Below, one piece after another: positions 9,048 to 17,773 of a stretch of 64,000 bases of DNA. A program made the position numbers and the translations under genes. A model generated the notes under the pieces. It did not search any database, was not told where the DNA came from, and saw only the letters and a list, made by a program, of their open reading frames with translations. Source of the stretch: Spelaeicoccus albus (GTDB lineage: Bacteria > Actinomycetota > Actinomycetes > Actinomycetales > Brevibacteriaceae); assembly GCF_013409065.1 (NCBI RefSeq), contig NZ_JACBZP010000001.1, forward strand, positions 1,550,001 to 1,614,000. Reading direction: 5' to 3'. Within the stretch, counting starts at the first letter, position 1, and each line of letters starts with the position of its first letter.

Positions 9048-9929
9048 TGGGCGCGCGTTCGTCTGAATCGAGTACAGGCTGGTGGTGGCCGTGATGAACA
9101 GACGGCCGGATTCGCCGAAGCAAAGGTTCGCCACGGTTTCCGGAACCGGGATACTGCCGATCTGTGCGGCGTCCGGCGTGAAAATCTGCACCGAGTCGGC
9201 GCTCGACGTCCAAACGTTGCCGTTGGTGTCCACGCGGAGTCCGTCCGGGATGCCGGGGGAGATCTCGGCGAACTCTCTGCCGTTCTTGGCCCGCCGCCCG
9301 CCGACGATGTCGTACGCGTGAATCGAATGTCCCGCGCCCTCGAGCGGCTTCGCTGCCCGGTCGGGAGTAGCGGCGGAGGAATCGGCCACGTACAAAATCG
9401 ATTCGTCCGGCGAAAAAGCCAACCCGTTGGGCATGACAACATCGGTGACGACCGCCGACAGGTCACCCGTCGACGGATCGACCCGGAAAACGAACGCGTC
9501 GCCGTATTCCGGCGAGCCGACGTGCCCTTCCTCGGGACGTGAGATGCCGTACGTCGGATCGGTGAACCAAATAGTGCCGTCGGATTTCACCACGACGTCG
9601 TTCGGGGAATTCAGACTGTGGCCGTGCCAGCTGTCAACCAACACCTCGACATCGGTTCCGGTATCGCGGCACACGGCACGCAGCCCGTGCGAGCATTCGA
9701 TCACGACGCCGTCGCGGTCGAGAGTGCGTCCGTTCGTATACTCCGCGTTCCGGTTGTACTCCTCGAGCAGTCCGGTATCGACCAGGTATTCAAGGATCCG
9801 GTTATTGTGAATGTCGCTGAAGCGCACCGCTCGGCGTTCCGGCAGCCACACCGGCCCCTCGGCCCAGCGCGCGCCGGTCGCGACCCGCTCGAGTTGGGCG
9901 CCTTCCGGAATCAAGCCGGCGCCGGTCAA
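9042..9929 (-). CDS. SMP-30/gluconolactonase/LRE family protein
   Basis: A 295-residue six-bladed beta-propeller lactonase-like protein. Metal ligands are where expected: Glu in 'ARWAEGPVW' near residue 20, Asn in 'SLNSPNDVVVKSDG' near 107, and Asp in 'LAFSPDESILYVADSS' near 175. The family hydrolyses aldonolactones or related esters. The frame is open from 10004, but TTG 9929 overlaps the stop of the MFS gene (TTGA) and has AGGAAG seven bases upstream, so I choose it. Coupling to the MFS gene suggests the carrier imports the substrate or its precursor. Confidence 0.82.
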   Translation of the reverse strand: MTGAGLIPEGAQLERVATGARWAEGPVWLPERRAVRFSDIHNNRILEYLVDTGLLEEYNRNAEYTNGRTLDRDGVVIECSHGLRAVCRDTGTDVEVLVDSWHGHSLNSPNDVVVKSDGTIWFTDPTYGISRPEEGHVGSPEYGDAFVFRVDPSTGDLSAVVTDVVMPNGLAFSPDESILYVADSSAATPDRAAKPLEGAGHSIHAYDIVGGRRAKNGREFAEISPGIPDGLRVDTNGNVWTSSADSVQIFTPDAAQIGSIPVPETVANLCFGESGRLFITATTSLYSIQTNARPA

Positions 9930-11242
9930 CGGTAAGCTTCCTGCATCTTCTTGTCCTTCGTCGGGTCGGTGATGAACGAGATCGGAATCAAAGCCAGCAG
10001 GCACAACGCCGCCAGAAACAGGTAGTGCCAGACGAACCCCAGGTTACCCACGATCATGCCGGCGATGGGGCCGGCGACGACGCCGGATGCGCCGAGCCCG
10101 ACGCCGATCATCAGGCCGAGGCCGGACGACGCGCCCTCCGGGACTGCATCGATGATGGACGCGTACATCACCGGATACGGCGAATTGCGCACCAGGCCCC
10201 AGCACAACAGGATGATCCACGCCAGCGCCACCGAGTGGATGAACACCATGGCCGCGATGGTGATCGCCATGCCGACCGTGAGGATCTTTAGCGACGACTT
10301 CCGGCCGGTGTGATCGGACGCTGCACCCCACACGATCTGGCCAATCCACCCGGTGATGCCCGAGGCACCGGCAATGATGGCCGCCGTCGACAGCGGCACC
10401 CCGACGTCGCGCGTCAGCTGCAACGTCAGGAACGAAATGATCGACGTCTCGGTGAACAAGAAGATGAAGTTGAGGATGACCGCCAAGAACACATTACGAG
10501 TCTTCAGCGCCTCGGCCGCCGACCGGAACATGCCGCGGACGCGTTCGCCGACATGCAGCTTTTCCCGGCGTACCGTTTCAACCGACGGGGTCATGTCGTG
10601 GGCGCGGATCCACCGGTTCACTCGTTCGAGATTCTTCGGCCGGGCCAAAATGATTTGCAGGACGGCGATCGGGATCGCTATCAGCGGCAGGAACAAGAAG
10701 ACTTCGCGCCAGCTGGCGGCCGCGATGACGGCGCCGATCAGCACCGGGCCCAGGAATTGGCCGAACGGAAAACCGGTGTGGTGGGCTCCGACGGCGAATC
10801 CGCGATCTTCGCGTTGCCACCATTCGCCGACCATCGTCACGTTCACCGGTTCCATGCCGCCGGTGCCGATGCCCATCGTCACCCGTAGCACCCGCAGGGC
10901 GGCCAGCGACGACGTGAATGCCGTAATCACCGCTGAAATCGAGGCGACGAACACCGCCACCAGCCAGCCCCATGCCCGGCCCGGGCCCTTGCCGAACGCA
11001 TCGCCGAACATGCCAAGAAGCAGTCCGCCGACAACCGTTCCCGCATAGCTGAGGCCGATCAGGATTCCGCCTTGCGTGGTGGTGAGATGAAAATCGTCGA
11101 GGATGGCCGGCATGACCGTCGGCAGCAGCATCCGGTCAATGGCGATCATCAAGACGGCAAGCGTGGTGACGATCAACATCACCCACGACAGCGGGTGGGC
11201 GCGGGGGATATGCCGGGAAAACCCGGTCGGGCGCGATGACAT
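9926..11242 (-). CDS. MFS transporter (anion:cation symporter-like)
   Basis: A 438-residue carrier with about 12 predicted membrane segments. 'GGLLLGMFGDAFGKGPGR' after the second segment is a variant of the MFS loop 2-3 motif, and the arrangement recalls the ACS group that imports organic acids such as hexuronates. The frame extends to 11494, but ATG 11242 has GAAGGG upstream and starts about 18 residues before the first segment, whereas the longer version would add an Arg-rich leader across the promoter region. Its stop overlaps the SMP-30 start. A sugar-acid or lactone substrate is an inference from that neighbour. Confidence 0.83.
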   Translation of the reverse strand: MSSRPTGFSRHIPRAHPLSWVMLIVTTLAVLMIAIDRMLLPTVMPAILDDFHLTTTQGGILIGLSYAGTVVGGLLLGMFGDAFGKGPGRAWGWLVAVFVASISAVITAFTSSLAALRVLRVTMGIGTGGMEPVNVTMVGEWWQREDRGFAVGAHHTGFPFGQFLGPVLIGAVIAAASWREVFLFLPLIAIPIAVLQIILARPKNLERVNRWIRAHDMTPSVETVRREKLHVGERVRGMFRSAAEALKTRNVFLAVILNFIFLFTETSIISFLTLQLTRDVGVPLSTAAIIAGASGITGWIGQIVWGAASDHTGRKSSLKILTVGMAITIAAMVFIHSVALAWIILLCWGLVRNSPYPVMYASIIDAVPEGASSGLGLMIGVGLGASGVVAGPIAGMIVGNLGFVWHYLFLAALCLLALIPISFITDPTKDKKMQEAYR

Positions 11243-11293
11243 GTGATGCCCTTCGTGGCGACAATCGTCAAACAACGGGATTTCCGTAGATGC

Positions 11294-11324
11294 TATACGA
11301 TGCATGAGATTATGCAAGGGTATA
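11294..11324. promoter_or_regulatory. Nested inverted repeats between divergent transporter genes
   Basis: TATAC (11294-11298) and GTATA (11320-11324) enclose a second pair, TGCAT (11301-11305) and ATGCA (11312-11316), all sharing one centre. This AT-rich symmetric block sits in the 122-bp gap between two divergent carrier genes. FadR/GntR-type proteins often bind sites with a GTATAC or TGCAT-like half, but the assignment here is inference. Confidence 0.5.
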
Positions 11325-11364
11325 AAGGAAGTTCCGCGTAGTTGACCGGCAGAGAGGCACGGCA

Positions 11365-12675
11365 ATGTCCGAGGCAATAAACCCCGAACCGCACACGATC
11401 GACACCAAGCAACTCCGTCGAGTTTCCGCCGGCTCGCTGATCGGCACCGCAATCGAGTGGTACGACTATTTCGTTTACGGACTGCTTGCCGCACTGGTCC
11501 TCGGTAAGTTGTTCTTCCCGTCGTCCGACCCGGCCGTCAGCACAATTGCCGCGTTCTTGTCGTTCGCCATCGGATTCGCGGCACGGCCCGTCGGGTCGAT
11601 AATCTTCGGCCACCTGGGCGACCGGATCGGGCGGCGCAACACGCTCATCACGACGGTCCTCGTGATGGGGATCAGTTCCGGCGCCATCGGCTTGCTGCCG
11701 ACCTACCAGACGATCGGCGTCTGGGCTCCCATTCTGCTTGTCACGATGCGCATCGTCGAAGGGCTGTCGGTCGGCGGCGAATGGGGCGGCGCCGTGCTGA
11801 TGGCCGTCGAACACGCGCCGGCCAAGAAGCGCGCGTTCTACGGGGCGATGCCGCAGTACGGGTCGCCGGTCGGCAACTTGGGGTCCAGCGGCATCGTCGC
11901 GCTGGTCACGCTGTTGCCGCGCGATCAGTTCGAAGCCTGGGGATGGCGAATTCCGTTCCTGATCTCGTTCGTGCTGATGGGTATCGCCCTGTACATCCGC
12001 TACCGGGTGGACGAGACGCCGGAATTCAAGAAACTCCTCGCCACCGGTCGTGAAGTCAAGGTTCCGCTGTTCGACGTCATACGTACGAGCTGGCGGCGGT
12101 TGCTCGTCGGGGTGTGCGCCAGCCTGGTGGGCAGCGCCCCGTTCTATCTGCTCACGACCTTCATCGTCAGCTACGGCACCAACTCATTGCACCTGGCGGC
12201 GGACATCATGCTCACGGGCACAATGCTCGGCGCCGTACTGGAGGGCATCGCGATCTTCATCGGCGGGCAACTCGGCGACAAGTTCACGCCCTGGGCGGCC
12301 GTCGCATTCACCGGGCTGCTCTCGGTCGTGCTGGCATTTCCGCTCATGCTCATGGTCGGCACCGGTTCGCCGGTACTCGTCATCATCGCCGTAGGCGTCG
12401 GGATCGGCCTGCTCGGGCTGCCGTACGGCGCGCTGGGGTCGATGATGGCCCAGATGTTCAGCGACAGGTCGCGGTACACGGCCGTGGCTCTTTCCTACAA
12501 CGTGTCCGGAGCCATCGGCGGATTCGCCCCGTCGGTGGCGCTGGCCGCGGTGTCGGCGTTCGGCGGCACGTTGTGGGCAACTGCAACGCTGTTGGCGTTC
12601 AGTATGCTGGTCACCGCAGTTGGAGGATTCATGGCCGGGCGGGCAGCCGGAAACGATTCCACCCGCCGGGCCTGA
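11365..12675 (+). CDS. MHS family MFS transporter
   Basis: A 436-residue carrier of the metabolite:H+ symporter group (ProP, ShiA, KgtP relatives). The first segment contains 'GTAIEWYDYFVYG', the group's hallmark; 'GHLGDRIGRRNTL' is the loop 2-3 motif; 'RIVEGLSVGGEWGGAVLM' near residue 135 is also typical. About 12 membrane segments are visible. GAGAGG about 8 bases before the ATG serves as RBS. Substrates of the group are organic acids, betaines or aromatic acids; none can be chosen here. It is divergent from the MFS/SMP-30 pair. Confidence 0.88.
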   Translation: MSEAINPEPHTIDTKQLRRVSAGSLIGTAIEWYDYFVYGLLAALVLGKLFFPSSDPAVSTIAAFLSFAIGFAARPVGSIIFGHLGDRIGRRNTLITTVLVMGISSGAIGLLPTYQTIGVWAPILLVTMRIVEGLSVGGEWGGAVLMAVEHAPAKKRAFYGAMPQYGSPVGNLGSSGIVALVTLLPRDQFEAWGWRIPFLISFVLMGIALYIRYRVDETPEFKKLLATGREVKVPLFDVIRTSWRRLLVGVCASLVGSAPFYLLTTFIVSYGTNSLHLAADIMLTGTMLGAVLEGIAIFIGGQLGDKFTPWAAVAFTGLLSVVLAFPLMLMVGTGSPVLVIIAVGVGIGLLGLPYGALGSMMAQMFSDRSRYTAVALSYNVSGAIGGFAPSVALAAVSAFGGTLWATATLLAFSMLVTAVGGFMAGRAAGNDSTRRA

Positions 12676-12727
12676 ACCGCAAAACGCGGTGCGGGGTCGG
12701 GGACGTCAACGGGGGCCGAACCGCCGC

Positions 12728-14245
12728 TTACTTCAGTGCATCTTGGCGGTCCCGGCCGCTACGCGTTGAGTCCTTCAAGCGGTTGAACAGCTTCCTGATC
12801 AGCGGGCCGGCGACCACCAGGATCGCGACCGCGAAGATCGCCAGCGCTATCGGATGCGTCAAGAAGATCCCGAAGTTTCCGCCGCTGATCTGCGAGGTCT
12901 GCACCAGGTTCTTCTCCATCAACGGGCCGAGGATCACACCGAGAAGGAGCGGCACGGTCGGCCAGTCGTAACGCTTCATGAAGTAGCCGATCAGACCGAA
13001 CGCCATGGCGACCCACACATTGAACATGCGGTTTTCCAGCGCATAGGCGCCGATCAGCGACAACGCGATGATCATCGGGTACAAGAACGAATACCGAACC
13101 CGCAAGATCGACGCAAAGAACGGCGCCAGCGGCAGGTTGAGCAGGATCAGCAGAATGTTGCCGATGTAGAACGACGCCATCAGCCCCCACGCGATGTCCG
13201 GCTGTTCGGTGAGCAGCAGCGGGCCGGGCTGCAGTCCATACAGCAAGAACGCGCCGAGCAGTACCGCCGTCGTCCCCGAACCGGGGATGCCGAGGGTCAG
13301 TGTCGGCACGAACGAGCCGTTGGTGGCGGCATTGTTGGCGGCCTCCGGCGCCGCCACGCCTTCGATCGCCCCCTTGCCGAACTGGTGACCGTTCTTCGAC
13401 GTCCGCCGTTCCACGTCGTAGGCGAAGAACGACGCGAGAGTGGCTCCCGCGCCGGGCAGGATGCCGAGGAAGAACCCGAGCACGCCGCCGCGAGCAATCG
13501 GCTTCGGCAGTCGGCGCAAATCGTCCTTGCGTAGGATCATGTCGCGCACACGGGTGTGAATCGGCTTGTGCGAGCCGGCGCCGACCTGCGTCAGTACCTC
13601 GGCGATGGCGAACAGGCCGATCACGATCGGCAGGAAGCCGATTCCGTTGATCATGTTGACGTTGCCGAACGTGAATCGGGCGACTCCGGACTGCGGGTCG
13701 AGACCGACGGTGCCGATCACGACGCCGAACGCGGCCATGGCCAGGCCCTTGGCCTGCGACGACCCGGTGAACCCGATCACCCCGGCCAGGCCCAATATCA
13801 TCAATGCGAAGAGTTCCGGCGGCCCGAACGTGAGCGCGACGTGCGCGAATGCCGGCGCCAACAGCATCAGCGGGACGATCGTGATGGTGCCGGCTACGAA
13901 CGAGGCAATGGCCGATGCCGCCAGCGCCTGTCCGCCGCGACCTTGCATGGCCATCGGATGGCCATCCAGCACGACGACGACGCTAGCCGAGTCGCCGGGG
14001 GTGGCGATCAAGGTGGAGGCGATCGACGATCCGTACTGGCACCCGTAGTAGATGCCGGCCAGCATGATCAGACCGGTGACCGGTTCGAAGTTCACCGTCA
14101 AGGGCAGCAGCAGTGCCACTCCGGTGGCCGACCCGAGGCCCGGCAACAATCCCACGATCGTGCCAATGATGACCCCGATCAGGCACCAGAGCAGATTTTC
14201 CGGCGAGAGGGCGACGGAGAAGCCGAGAATGACGTCATGAAACAT
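12728..14245 (-). CDS. tctA: Tripartite tricarboxylate transporter permease, large subunit (TctA)
   Basis: A 505-residue membrane protein, the usual TctA length, with about 12 segments. 'GTIVGLLPGLGSATGVALLL' near residue 30 and 'YGCQYGSSIASTLIATPGDS' near 68 are the two conserved TctA regions, and 'GILPGAGATLASFFAYDVER' repeats the motif in the second half. With TctB and the periplasmic-type TctC it forms a secondary importer of carboxylates. The ATG directly follows the tctB stop. It is the last gene of the GntR-pdxA-tctC-tctB-tctA operon. The substrate is not necessarily citrate. Confidence 0.93.
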   Translation of the reverse strand: MFHDVILGFSVALSPENLLWCLIGVIIGTIVGLLPGLGSATGVALLLPLTVNFEPVTGLIMLAGIYYGCQYGSSIASTLIATPGDSASVVVVLDGHPMAMQGRGGQALAASAIASFVAGTITIVPLMLLAPAFAHVALTFGPPELFALMILGLAGVIGFTGSSQAKGLAMAAFGVVIGTVGLDPQSGVARFTFGNVNMINGIGFLPIVIGLFAIAEVLTQVGAGSHKPIHTRVRDMILRKDDLRRLPKPIARGGVLGFFLGILPGAGATLASFFAYDVERRTSKNGHQFGKGAIEGVAAPEAANNAATNGSFVPTLTLGIPGSGTTAVLLGAFLLYGLQPGPLLLTEQPDIAWGLMASFYIGNILLILLNLPLAPFFASILRVRYSFLYPMIIALSLIGAYALENRMFNVWVAMAFGLIGYFMKRYDWPTVPLLLGVILGPLMEKNLVQTSQISGGNFGIFLTHPIALAIFAVAILVVAGPLIRKLFNRLKDSTRSGRDRQDALK

Positions 14246-14848
14246 TTAAAATCCCCACGGTCCAATCGGGATCGGGATCTTCAAGAAATCGGCGAACAGC
14301 AGGTAGAGCAGAATCATCACGCCGGCGCTGACGATGATCGAGAGCCACCAGCGCTCCCGGTCGATGAAACACAGCATGGCGACGGCTGCCAGTCCGAAAG
14401 CGACGGCGATGCCCAGCACCGGGGTGAGCGCGACGGCCGCGAGTGCAACGATGAACACGATGCCGGCCTTGCGCCATGTCGGGGCAGTGCTTTCCTCGGC
14501 ATCGCCGCCGATGCGGACGCCGTCCGCATCGGCGGCCGAAGCCTCCCTGATTTCGGAAGCCGCCCCGCCGTCCGGAGCCTCGACGACAGCGCCGGACGAC
14601 GCACGCTCCGCCGCCGCGGGGCGGTCGGCCATCGCTTCTCGGCGCGCCCGAATGACCGCACCGACCACCGCGGCGATGCCAAAGACCGCCATCGCCACTC
14701 CGAACGCGAACGGCACGAACCCGGGTCCGATGACCTGGCCGGTGCGCAGTCCGTACGTCGGTGACCACGCTGCTACGAACGCGCCGATCGCGATCGTGAT
14801 GCATGCACCGATCAAATCGGGCTTCGAGACGGACGTGAGATAGCGCAT
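14246..14848 (-). CDS. tctB: Tripartite tricarboxylate transporter small subunit (TctB)
   Basis: A 200-residue protein with four hydrophobic segments in two pairs, separated by an Ala/Glu-rich hydrophilic stretch (about residues 68-125) that is longer than in most TctB proteins. The final segments 'VFIVALAAVALTPVLG' and 'VMILLYLLFADFLKIPIPIG' are typical of the family; the FLxIPLPxG-like end is a good mark. It lies between tctC and tctA with no intergenic gap on the tctA side. Confidence 0.88.
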   Translation of the reverse strand: MRYLTSVSKPDLIGACITIAIGAFVAAWSPTYGLRTGQVIGPGFVPFAFGVAMAVFGIAAVVGAVIRARREAMADRPAAAERASSGAVVEAPDGGAASEIREASAADADGVRIGGDAEESTAPTWRKAGIVFIVALAAVALTPVLGIAVAFGLAAVAMLCFIDRERWWLSIIVSAGVMILLYLLFADFLKIPIPIGPWGF

Positions 14849-14852
14849 TCGA

Positions 14853-15848
14853 CTACGAGCCGCTCGGGAGCGCTTGTTTCACCTGGTCGGCGTAGCTGCT
14901 CAGGTATTTCTTGAACGCCGCGGGTTCCTTGACGTCGGAGACGAGATCGTTTTGCTTCACGTACTTCTTGTAATCAGCCGACTCCGAGTACTTTTTCAGC
15001 ACGCCCGTCCAATATTTGATCTGGGCGTCAGTCATATCCGGCGGCCCGAAGATTCCGCGCCACTGACCAAAGGACACGTCGATTCCCTGCTCTTTCGCCG
15101 TGGGGATGTCCGACAGCGATCCCTTCAAGCGCTCGTCGGAAAAGACGCCGATCGCCCGCAGCTTGCCGGCCTTGATCTGCTCGCCCGCCTCTCCGGGATT
15201 CAAGATGCCGCCGTCGAGGCTGCCTCCGAGGAGCTGCGTGACCATTTCACCACCGGATTGCACGACTACCTTGCGGAACTTCACCTTCGACTCGTCTTGG
15301 AAAAGATTCGCCACCAGCGCATCGGGGCTCGACGTGCCGGAGACGCCCATGCGGAATTTGCCCTTCTTGGCGAGGGCAACGACGTCTTTCAGGTTTTTCA
15401 GTTTCGAATCGGCCGGCACCATGAGCAGATTGTTGTCATTGGCGAGCTGCATGAGCGGCGTGAACGACTTCCACGTGTAGCCGAGCTTGGTCGTCATCGG
15501 CAACGCGATCAGCGACGTCTCCGCGGCAAGGAGATATTGCCCGTTCCCCTTCTTGGACCGGATGAACGAGTAGCCGACCGCTCCGGACCCGCCTTCGTGG
15601 TTTTCCGTCGTGACCTTGGCCGAGGAGTTGTCCTGGATGCCGCTTGCGACCGCGCGGCCGAAGATGTCGCTGCCTCCGCCCGGCGAGAAGGGCACGACCA
15701 TGTGCACTTGCCCGCTGGGTTTCCACGTATCGGCCTTGTCGCCGGAGGAGCTGGTCTTCGTCGAGCAGCCGGCGACGGTGAGTGCGAGCACCAGCGCTGT
15801 GCCGGCGGCGCCGACGATGCGCAGGTGCCTGAATTTCTGCGTGGACAT
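14853..15848 (-). CDS. tctC: Tripartite tricarboxylate transporter substrate-binding lipoprotein (TctC/Bug)
   Basis: A 331-residue extracytoplasmic solute receptor. A signal peptide ends in the lipobox 'LTVAGCS', so it should be anchored to the outer face of the membrane through the Cys near residue 28. 'VHMVVPFSPGGGSDIFGRAV' is the Bug family's N-terminal signature, where the backbone usually coordinates a carboxylate, and 'YSFIRSKKGNGQYLL' follows. ATG 15848 has AAAGG eight bases upstream; a GTG at 15857 is an alternative. It captures the ligand for TctAB. The nearby CoA-transferase and dehydrogenase genes suggest a hydroxy- or dicarboxylic acid. Confidence 0.9.
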   Translation of the reverse strand: MSTQKFRHLRIVGAAGTALVLALTVAGCSTKTSSSGDKADTWKPSGQVHMVVPFSPGGGSDIFGRAVASGIQDNSSAKVTTENHEGGSGAVGYSFIRSKKGNGQYLLAAETSLIALPMTTKLGYTWKSFTPLMQLANDNNLLMVPADSKLKNLKDVVALAKKGKFRMGVSGTSSPDALVANLFQDESKVKFRKVVVQSGGEMVTQLLGGSLDGGILNPGEAGEQIKAGKLRAIGVFSDERLKGSLSDIPTAKEQGIDVSFGQWRGIFGPPDMTDAQIKYWTGVLKKYSESADYKKYVKQNDLVSDVKEPAAFKKYLSSYADQVKQALPSGS

Positions 15849-15864
15849 TCCGTTCACCTTTCCT

Positions 15865-16866
15865 TTATTTGTGCGCTGATTGCGTCATGCGGCGGGCCGC
15901 CATCGTGGCGGCGAGCCTGAAGGCATTGAAAGTTGCTTGGGGGTTTGCTTTTCCGGTTCCCGCAATGTCGAACGCCGAGCCGTGTGCCGGCGTGGCAATG
16001 GGAATGGGCAGCCCGCCTTGGACGGTGACGCCCTTGTCGAAACCCATCATTTTCATGGCGATCTGCCCCTGGTCGTGGTACATGGTGACGACGCCGTCGA
16101 ACGCGCCGGCGCGAGCCTTGAGGAATACCGTGTCCGACGGGAAAGGCCCGGCGACGTCGATGCCCGACTCGCGCGCGGCACGCACGCCCGGTTCGATCTC
16201 GTCGATTTCCTGCCGGCCGAAACTGCCGTTCTCGCCGGCATGCGGATTGAGCGCGGCCACGCCGATCCGAGGATGCTCGATGTCGGCGTCCCGCAGAGAT
16301 TCGTCAAGCATGGTGACGGTGGCGGCTACGGCGTCGGCCGTGATTTTGTCCGGTACGTCGGCCAACGCGATATGCGATGTGACCCGGGCAGTCCAAAGCT
16401 TGTCAAGCACGTTCAATTCGGATGTCACTCCGGTGAACTCCAGTTGGCGGGCGAACCAGCGAAGCTCGTCGTGCTCGCGCATTCCGGCCAAATGCAGCGA
16501 CGTCTTATTCAGCGGAGTGAAGCAGATTCCGTCGGCCTCGCCGGCCCGCACCAGCTTCAGCGCATGCCGCAATCCGTCGAGGGCCCAGCGGCCGGTGTCC
16601 TCGCCCACTCGTCCAAGGACGTCGGGCAGCGGATCCCGTCGGCCCGGATCGGCTAGGACGGGCCGGCCGGCACCAATCCGGTCGGCGAACTCGGGGGAGA
16701 CGTTCGCGTGCCGAGAAGCACGATCAACCTCATCGGCGGAAGCGACGGCAAGTACGTCGGTACCGGCGTAAACCTCCGGCGATGCCAATAGCGTTGCGGC
16801 GAGTTCGCCCCCGACGCCGGCCGGGTCGCCAAACGTGAGCGCGATGCGCGGCTGCCGGGGGGTCAT
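15865..16866 (-). CDS. PdxA family dehydrogenase (PdxA2-like)
   Basis: A 333-residue metal- and NAD-dependent dehydrogenase of the PdxA family. 'TFGDPAGVGGELAATLL' is the N-terminal motif, 'NPHAGENGSFGRQEIDEI' near residue 195 contains a metal-ligand His, 'MYHDQGQIAMKMMGFDKGV' near 265 another, and 'HGSAFDIAGTGKANPQA' closes the site. The context (regulator, Tct importer, no pdxJ) argues for a catabolic role, as in PdxA2 enzymes of threonate/erythronate use or TphB of terephthalate use, rather than vitamin B6 synthesis. The frame opens upstream at 17487, but ATG 16866 overlaps the gntR stop (ATGA). Confidence 0.87.
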   Translation of the reverse strand: MTPRQPRIALTFGDPAGVGGELAATLLASPEVYAGTDVLAVASADEVDRASRHANVSPEFADRIGAGRPVLADPGRRDPLPDVLGRVGEDTGRWALDGLRHALKLVRAGEADGICFTPLNKTSLHLAGMREHDELRWFARQLEFTGVTSELNVLDKLWTARVTSHIALADVPDKITADAVAATVTMLDESLRDADIEHPRIGVAALNPHAGENGSFGRQEIDEIEPGVRAARESGIDVAGPFPSDTVFLKARAGAFDGVVTMYHDQGQIAMKMMGFDKGVTVQGGLPIPIATPAHGSAFDIAGTGKANPQATFNAFRLAATMAARRMTQSAHK

Positions 16867-17630
16867 GAGCGCGCTCCCGAATCGGACGCGGCATGGGCCC
16901 GCAATCGCTCGAGCCACGCTGCCGATTCGTCGCTGGCGCCGTCGAGCTGATCGACGACGTCGATCAGGAATGTCTCGGATCCGTGATGATCGAGTGCGTC
17001 CGTAATCTCGGCGCAATCGCCCCGCTCGATGACGGCGAGGAGGGTCCGATGCCGTTCGACGTTCCCGGTCAGATCTTCCAGTCGCCGGCGAGCCCGGTTG
17101 TTCATGGCCATGCAGAGCTCGAGTTGCAAAGCCATCGACCGGTAGGCGGTTTCCAGTCGGTGATGCCCGGCCAGCCCGACAACCGAGATGTGGAATTCGA
17201 AGCCGGCCCGGGTCATGGCAGCCTCGTTGTCGGTGGGCACTATCTCGTCCATGGCCTCCAGAGCGGAATAGCACCGGGCGAGACGGTCGGAGTTGAGGTT
17301 GGGAAGCGCCAGTTGCATCGCCAATCTCTCCAAGTCGCGGCGCATTGTGACGATCTCGAATACGTCGTGCTGCGTCAACGGCGTCACAATCGCCCCGCGA
17401 CGCGGGATCTGGACGATCAGCCCCGCATACTCGAGCGATTTCAGCGCCTCGCGCAGCGGAGGGCGCGAAATGCCCAGTTGTTCGCACAATCGTTCTTCCA
17501 CCAGGCGATCTCCGGGCAGGAAGTCGCCGGACAAGATGATGTCCGTCAACGACTGAGTCGCCAGCGCGGCGAGACTCGGGGGCGACTTGATCTTCGACGC
17601 CGCGGCGGCTGATTGATGTGAACCGTGCAC
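16863..17630 (-). CDS. GntR family regulator (FadR/FCD type)
   Basis: A 255-residue regulator. The winged helix is seen in 'FLPGDRLVEERLCEQLGISR' with 'PPLREALKSLEYAGLI' following (about residues 38-75), then the all-helical FCD ligand domain with 'EFHISVVGLAGH' carrying the family's metal His. The start is GTG 17630, preceded by a strong GGGAGGAG; the ATG at 17666 is less likely. It is the first gene of the pdxA-tct operon and divergent from the CoA-transferase gene. The GTATAC-centred site 46 bases upstream is a likely own operator. Confidence 0.88.
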   Translation of the reverse strand: MHGSHQSAAAASKIKSPPSLAALATQSLTDIILSGDFLPGDRLVEERLCEQLGISRPPLREALKSLEYAGLIVQIPRRGAIVTPLTQHDVFEIVTMRRDLERLAMQLALPNLNSDRLARCYSALEAMDEIVPTDNEAAMTRAGFEFHISVVGLAGHHRLETAYRSMALQLELCMAMNNRARRRLEDLTGNVERHRTLLAVIERGDCAEITDALDHHGSETFLIDVVDQLDGASDESAAWLERLRAHAASDSGARS

Positions 17631-17675
17631 CTTTGCTCCTCCCGACGCCTGTCGACGACGTTGCAATTACCGACT

Positions 17676-17687
17676 ACTGTATACAAT
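17676..17687. promoter_or_regulatory. Probable GntR operator (GTATAC core)
   Basis: ACTGTATACAAT has a perfect GTATAC core with near-symmetric flanks, the shape of sites bound by FadR/VanR-type GntR proteins. It lies in the 143-bp gap between gntR (start 17630) and the CoA-transferase gene (start 17774), so one bound protein could control both directions. Binding is inferred. Confidence 0.6.
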
Positions 17688-17773
17688 ATTGGAAGGAAAT
17701 GTAACCCATCTCACATTGCGCCGCAACTGCGATGGCATGGGAAGCTCATCAGTGAAAGGCACGGGGATCGGAA

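Noticed and set aside
7955-9466. 503-codon open frame on the minus strand
   Set aside because: It covers the antisense of the second FAD monooxygenase and another frame of the SMP-30 gene; no motif is present.
13556-14764. 402-codon open frame on the plus strand
   Set aside because: It is antisense to tctA and tctB, Asp/Arg/Gln-rich and without domains.
15865-16866. PdxA of vitamin B6 synthesis
   Set aside because: The gene is in a GntR-regulated importer operon with no other pdx gene; a catabolic PdxA2-like role fits better.
17689-17773. Small gene between gntR and the CoA-transferase gene
   Set aside because: The open frame from 17689 has no RBS and runs out of frame into the CoA-transferase gene; the region is better read as promoter and operator.
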